NCBI GenBank assembly: GCA_024405895.1
Contig: JAKSNW010000003.1
Location: 1 to 64,000 of the forward strand
Direction: 5' to 3'
DNA: 64,000 nucleotides
Source: Paludibacteraceae bacterium
GTDB lineage: Bacteria > Bacteroidota > Bacteroidia > Bacteroidales > Paludibacteraceae
This document shows, in pieces, positions 62,415-64,000 of the stretch. The notes below the pieces were generated by a model, which did not search any database, was not told the origin of the DNA, and saw only the letters and a program-made list of their open reading frames with translations. The stretch's first letter is position 1, and each line of letters opens with the position of its first letter. The translations under genes and the position numbers were made by a program.

Positions 62415-63111
62415 AATTGTTTGTTTTATTGTTTATTATTTTATTATTTTCCAAAAGATAAAGTCTGGCTTCGCGACCCATATTAAAGAGCATATCAAGG
62501 ATACTCAGGCGTGAAACAAAGCCATAGCGCTGATCAAACACCTGATAGTAGGGGTCGAGACAACGGTTGTGCAAAGGTACACACTTTTTTTTAGGATGAA
62601 TGCATGTACGCATATCATTTTTTAAGTTCACCCCCTTTTTATAGCGGTCCGAAATTACAATATCTAAATTTTCAAAGCCTAACCATGAAAGAATTTTACT
62701 TTGAAGGCAATTGTTCCATTCCAGCAAGTGGGTAGGATGCGACTGATATAGAGTCTGCAATTCCTCACGAAAATAGTCGAAATAAGGCGATGAACGATAG
62801 GCACTCTCAATAGCACGATAATGGAGTGTAGCCCAATCGGTATGATAGGAAATCTCCACATCGCACATAGGGGTATCGTAAGGCGGTTTGACCACAGGGA
62901 CTGTCAGAGCCAACGGACCACCTGCTGTCATGATATTGCAACGGTTGGCAAAAGTCTGCCGCTCGTAGTGACTGTATGCCTCAATCGAAACAGGACGGTT
63001 GACAAGCCAGCTATAGTAATCAATCGGACCACAGTAGGCTGTTGAGAGAAGTATGCGTTCAGACTGGCTCAAAGCAAGTGGCTGAGGTTCGAAGTGAACA
63101 ATTTGACACAC
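62404..63111 (-). CDS. WbqC-family protein
   Basis: 235 residues from a GTG at 63111. A TTG at 63072, overlapping the marC stop as TTGA, would give a start nearer the family core SERILLSTAYCGPIDYYSWLVNRPVSIEAYSHYERQTFANRCNIMTAGGPLALTVPV, so the N-terminus is uncertain. WbqC proteins occur in surface-polysaccharide loci, but their reaction is unknown. The C-terminal third contains YYQVFDQRYGFVSRLSILDMLFNMG, also typical. It lies between marC and ilvE with overlaps on both sides. Confidence 0.85.
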   Translation of the reverse strand: MCQIVHFEPQPLALSQSERILLSTAYCGPIDYYSWLVNRPVSIEAYSHYERQTFANRCNIMTAGGPLALTVPVVKPPYDTPMCDVEISYHTDWATLHYRAIESAYRSSPYFDYFREELQTLYQSHPTHLLEWNNCLQSKILSWLGFENLDIVISDRYKKGVNLKNDMRTCIHPKKKCVPLHNRCLDPYYQVFDQRYGFVSRLSILDMLFNMGREARLYLLENNKIINNKTNNYGK

Positions 63112-63647
63112 ATGGCAAGCAGGATGAAACCGAAGAACTTACGCATGATATAAATAAAGCCTTCGCTGATGACACTCTGAACTTTCTTTGTGCATTTCAG
63201 CACCACGAAAACGAATACCATATTGAGCAGCAAAGCAATGACGATGTTGATGACGGCATATTCTGCCGACATGGAGAGCACTGCAGTAATTGCACCCGGG
63301 CCTGCCACAAGAGGGAAAGCCAGCGGCACGATGGAAGAGGAGCCCTTAGGACCGTTATAACGTATGATATCAATACCGAGAATCATCTCCAGCGCCATGA
63401 CAAAGAGAACCAACGAACCGGCAACTGCAAACGATTGCGTGTCAACACTGAAGAGGCGGAGAATCAAATCACCCGCAGTAAGAAACAAGGTAAAAATGAC
63501 CAATGAGACCACCGTAGTTCGCATTGGATAAATTTCTTCTCCTTGTTGTTGAAGGCTCAAGATAATTGGCAATGAACCTAATATATCGATGATGGCAAAT
63601 AATCCCATGAATGCGCCACCAATCTCGACTAAACTGATGCTACCCAT
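63069..63647 (-). CDS. MarC-family integral membrane protein
   Basis: 192 residues from ATG 63647 (MGSISLVEIGGAFMGLFAIID). Six TM segments in the MarC pattern: GLFAIIDILGSLPIILSL, TVVSLVIFTLFLTAGDLILRLF, FAVAGSLVLFVMALEMILG, IVPLAFPLVAGPGAITAVLSM, VINIVIALLLNMVFVFVVL and IMRKFFGFILLAMCVKLF. Despite the historic name, the family's function is not known. Between the glycosyltransferase and WbqC genes, likely one transcript. Confidence 0.9.
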   Translation of the reverse strand: MGSISLVEIGGAFMGLFAIIDILGSLPIILSLQQQGEEIYPMRTTVVSLVIFTLFLTAGDLILRLFSVDTQSFAVAGSLVLFVMALEMILGIDIIRYNGPKGSSSIVPLAFPLVAGPGAITAVLSMSAEYAVINIVIALLLNMVFVFVVLKCTKKVQSVISEGFIYIMRKFFGFILLAMCVKLFTSNLSHLL

Positions 63648-63679
63648 AATATTATTGTTTTTATTTAGTTTACAGAGCA

Positions 63680-64000
63680 CTACTCTGCACTATTGTCTTC
63701 AAGATGTCGGCTTGCCCAGAGGGTTGCCTCATTGACTCTTTCACGTTCGACATCATGCCACCAACCCCATTTGTTGAAGTATTTGACCGCACTTACGATA
63801 TGAACGCCCAATAGATGACCCAGTTTATAACTTCCACGTTCGTGTTCGTGGGTAATGGTTACGGCTGGATAGAAGAGGGTCTGATAGGATTGATGCAGAC
63901 GACGGGTCAAGTCAACATCTTCCATATAAAGGAAGAAACGAGGATCAAACAATCCTGTATGACGCAGACTGTCCGCACGTACCATCATGAAACAACCGGA
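63680..64000 (-). CDS. Glycosyltransferase family 2, C-terminal part (cut by window edge)
   Basis: The frame is open to the window edge, and the visible part starts ...GCFMMVRADSLRHTGLFDPRFFLYMEDVDLTRRLHQSY, the acceptor-side ED motif block of rhamnosyltransferase-like (WbbL-type) GT2 enzymes. After it come AVTITHEHERGSYK and a C-terminal amphipathic tail. The internal Met at 63988 is not the real start because the family block begins before it. Likely adds a sugar during cell-surface glycan synthesis. Confidence 0.88.
   Translation of the reverse strand, partial: SGCFMMVRADSLRHTGLFDPRFFLYMEDVDLTRRLHQSYQTLFYPAVTITHEHERGSYKLGHLLGVHIVSAVKYFNKWGWWHDVERERVNEATLWASRHLEDNSAE

Overview
The window looks like chromosomal DNA from a member of the Bacteroidales (Bacteroidota). 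The evidence is: promoters of the TTTG-N19/20-TAnnTTTG type used by the Bacteroidota primary sigma factor, families largely restricted to this phylum (DUF4293, DUF3467, the outer-membrane protein/TPR/LptC/CorC/PpiD block, FloA-NfeD), LL-diaminopimelate aminotransferase, a four-subunit 2-oxoacid:acceptor oxidoreductase, and a subtilase with a type IX secretion C-terminal sorting domain. The genus cannot be fixed from the sequence alone. No phage, insertion sequence, CRISPR array, rRNA or tRNA gene was recognised.

Layout. 1-280: a 42-bp tandem repeat array cut by the window edge. 435-6803 (minus): DUF4293, HAD phosphatase-like protein, small membrane protein and recR, then floA-nfeD, a TPR/beta-propeller lipoprotein-like protein, RNase Z and a SPOR lipoprotein. 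6955-10813 (minus): a LOG-family protein and a ferredoxin/alpha/beta/gamma 2-oxoacid oxidoreductase operon. 11564-14411 (plus): an envelope-stress-like operon with two unannotated 31-residue paralogous proteins, a 64-aa PspC protein, a PadR regulator and a PspC-GIN (DUF2807) protein. 14542-16840 (plus): dapL and a Nudix/winged-helix regulator. 16841-18103: a gene-free, repeat-rich island. 18104-27099 (minus): a secreted nitroreductase, era, and a TetR/TolC/OMP/MFP/RND/PII-like efflux cluster.

27811-39041 (plus): a highly expressed pyruvate-carboxylase-like carboxyltransferase whose biotin domain lacks the biotin lysine, manA and a phosphohexomutase, a probable structured non-coding RNA (about 32570-32830), rplY with a structured leader, pth, an Hsp15-like S4 protein, DUF3467, tilS, and a subtilase preceded by a small secreted protein resembling a free-standing protease prodomain. 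39244-46961: ADP-ribosylglycohydrolase, then (minus) an envelope-biogenesis block ppiD/corC/lptC/TPR/OMP. 47225-50837 (minus): acyl-CoA dehydrogenase with both ETF subunits. 51393-58147: gapA (minus), prsW (plus) overlapping trkH tail to tail, and the dxs-trkA-trkH operon (minus). 58148-59392: a second gene-free island with a long imperfect inverted repeat. 59393-64000: antibiotic-biosynthesis-monooxygenase-type protein and C69 dipeptidase (plus), then ilvE, WbqC, MarC and a truncated glycosyltransferase (minus).

The best candidates for something undescribed are the paired WWYTSWHE micro-proteins at the head of the PadR/PspC operon, the structured RNA at 32570-32830, the prodomain-like partner of the type IX subtilase, the 17-bp direct repeats around the Nudix regulator promoter, and a family of intergenic elements made of an AT-rich core flanked by short-period repeats.
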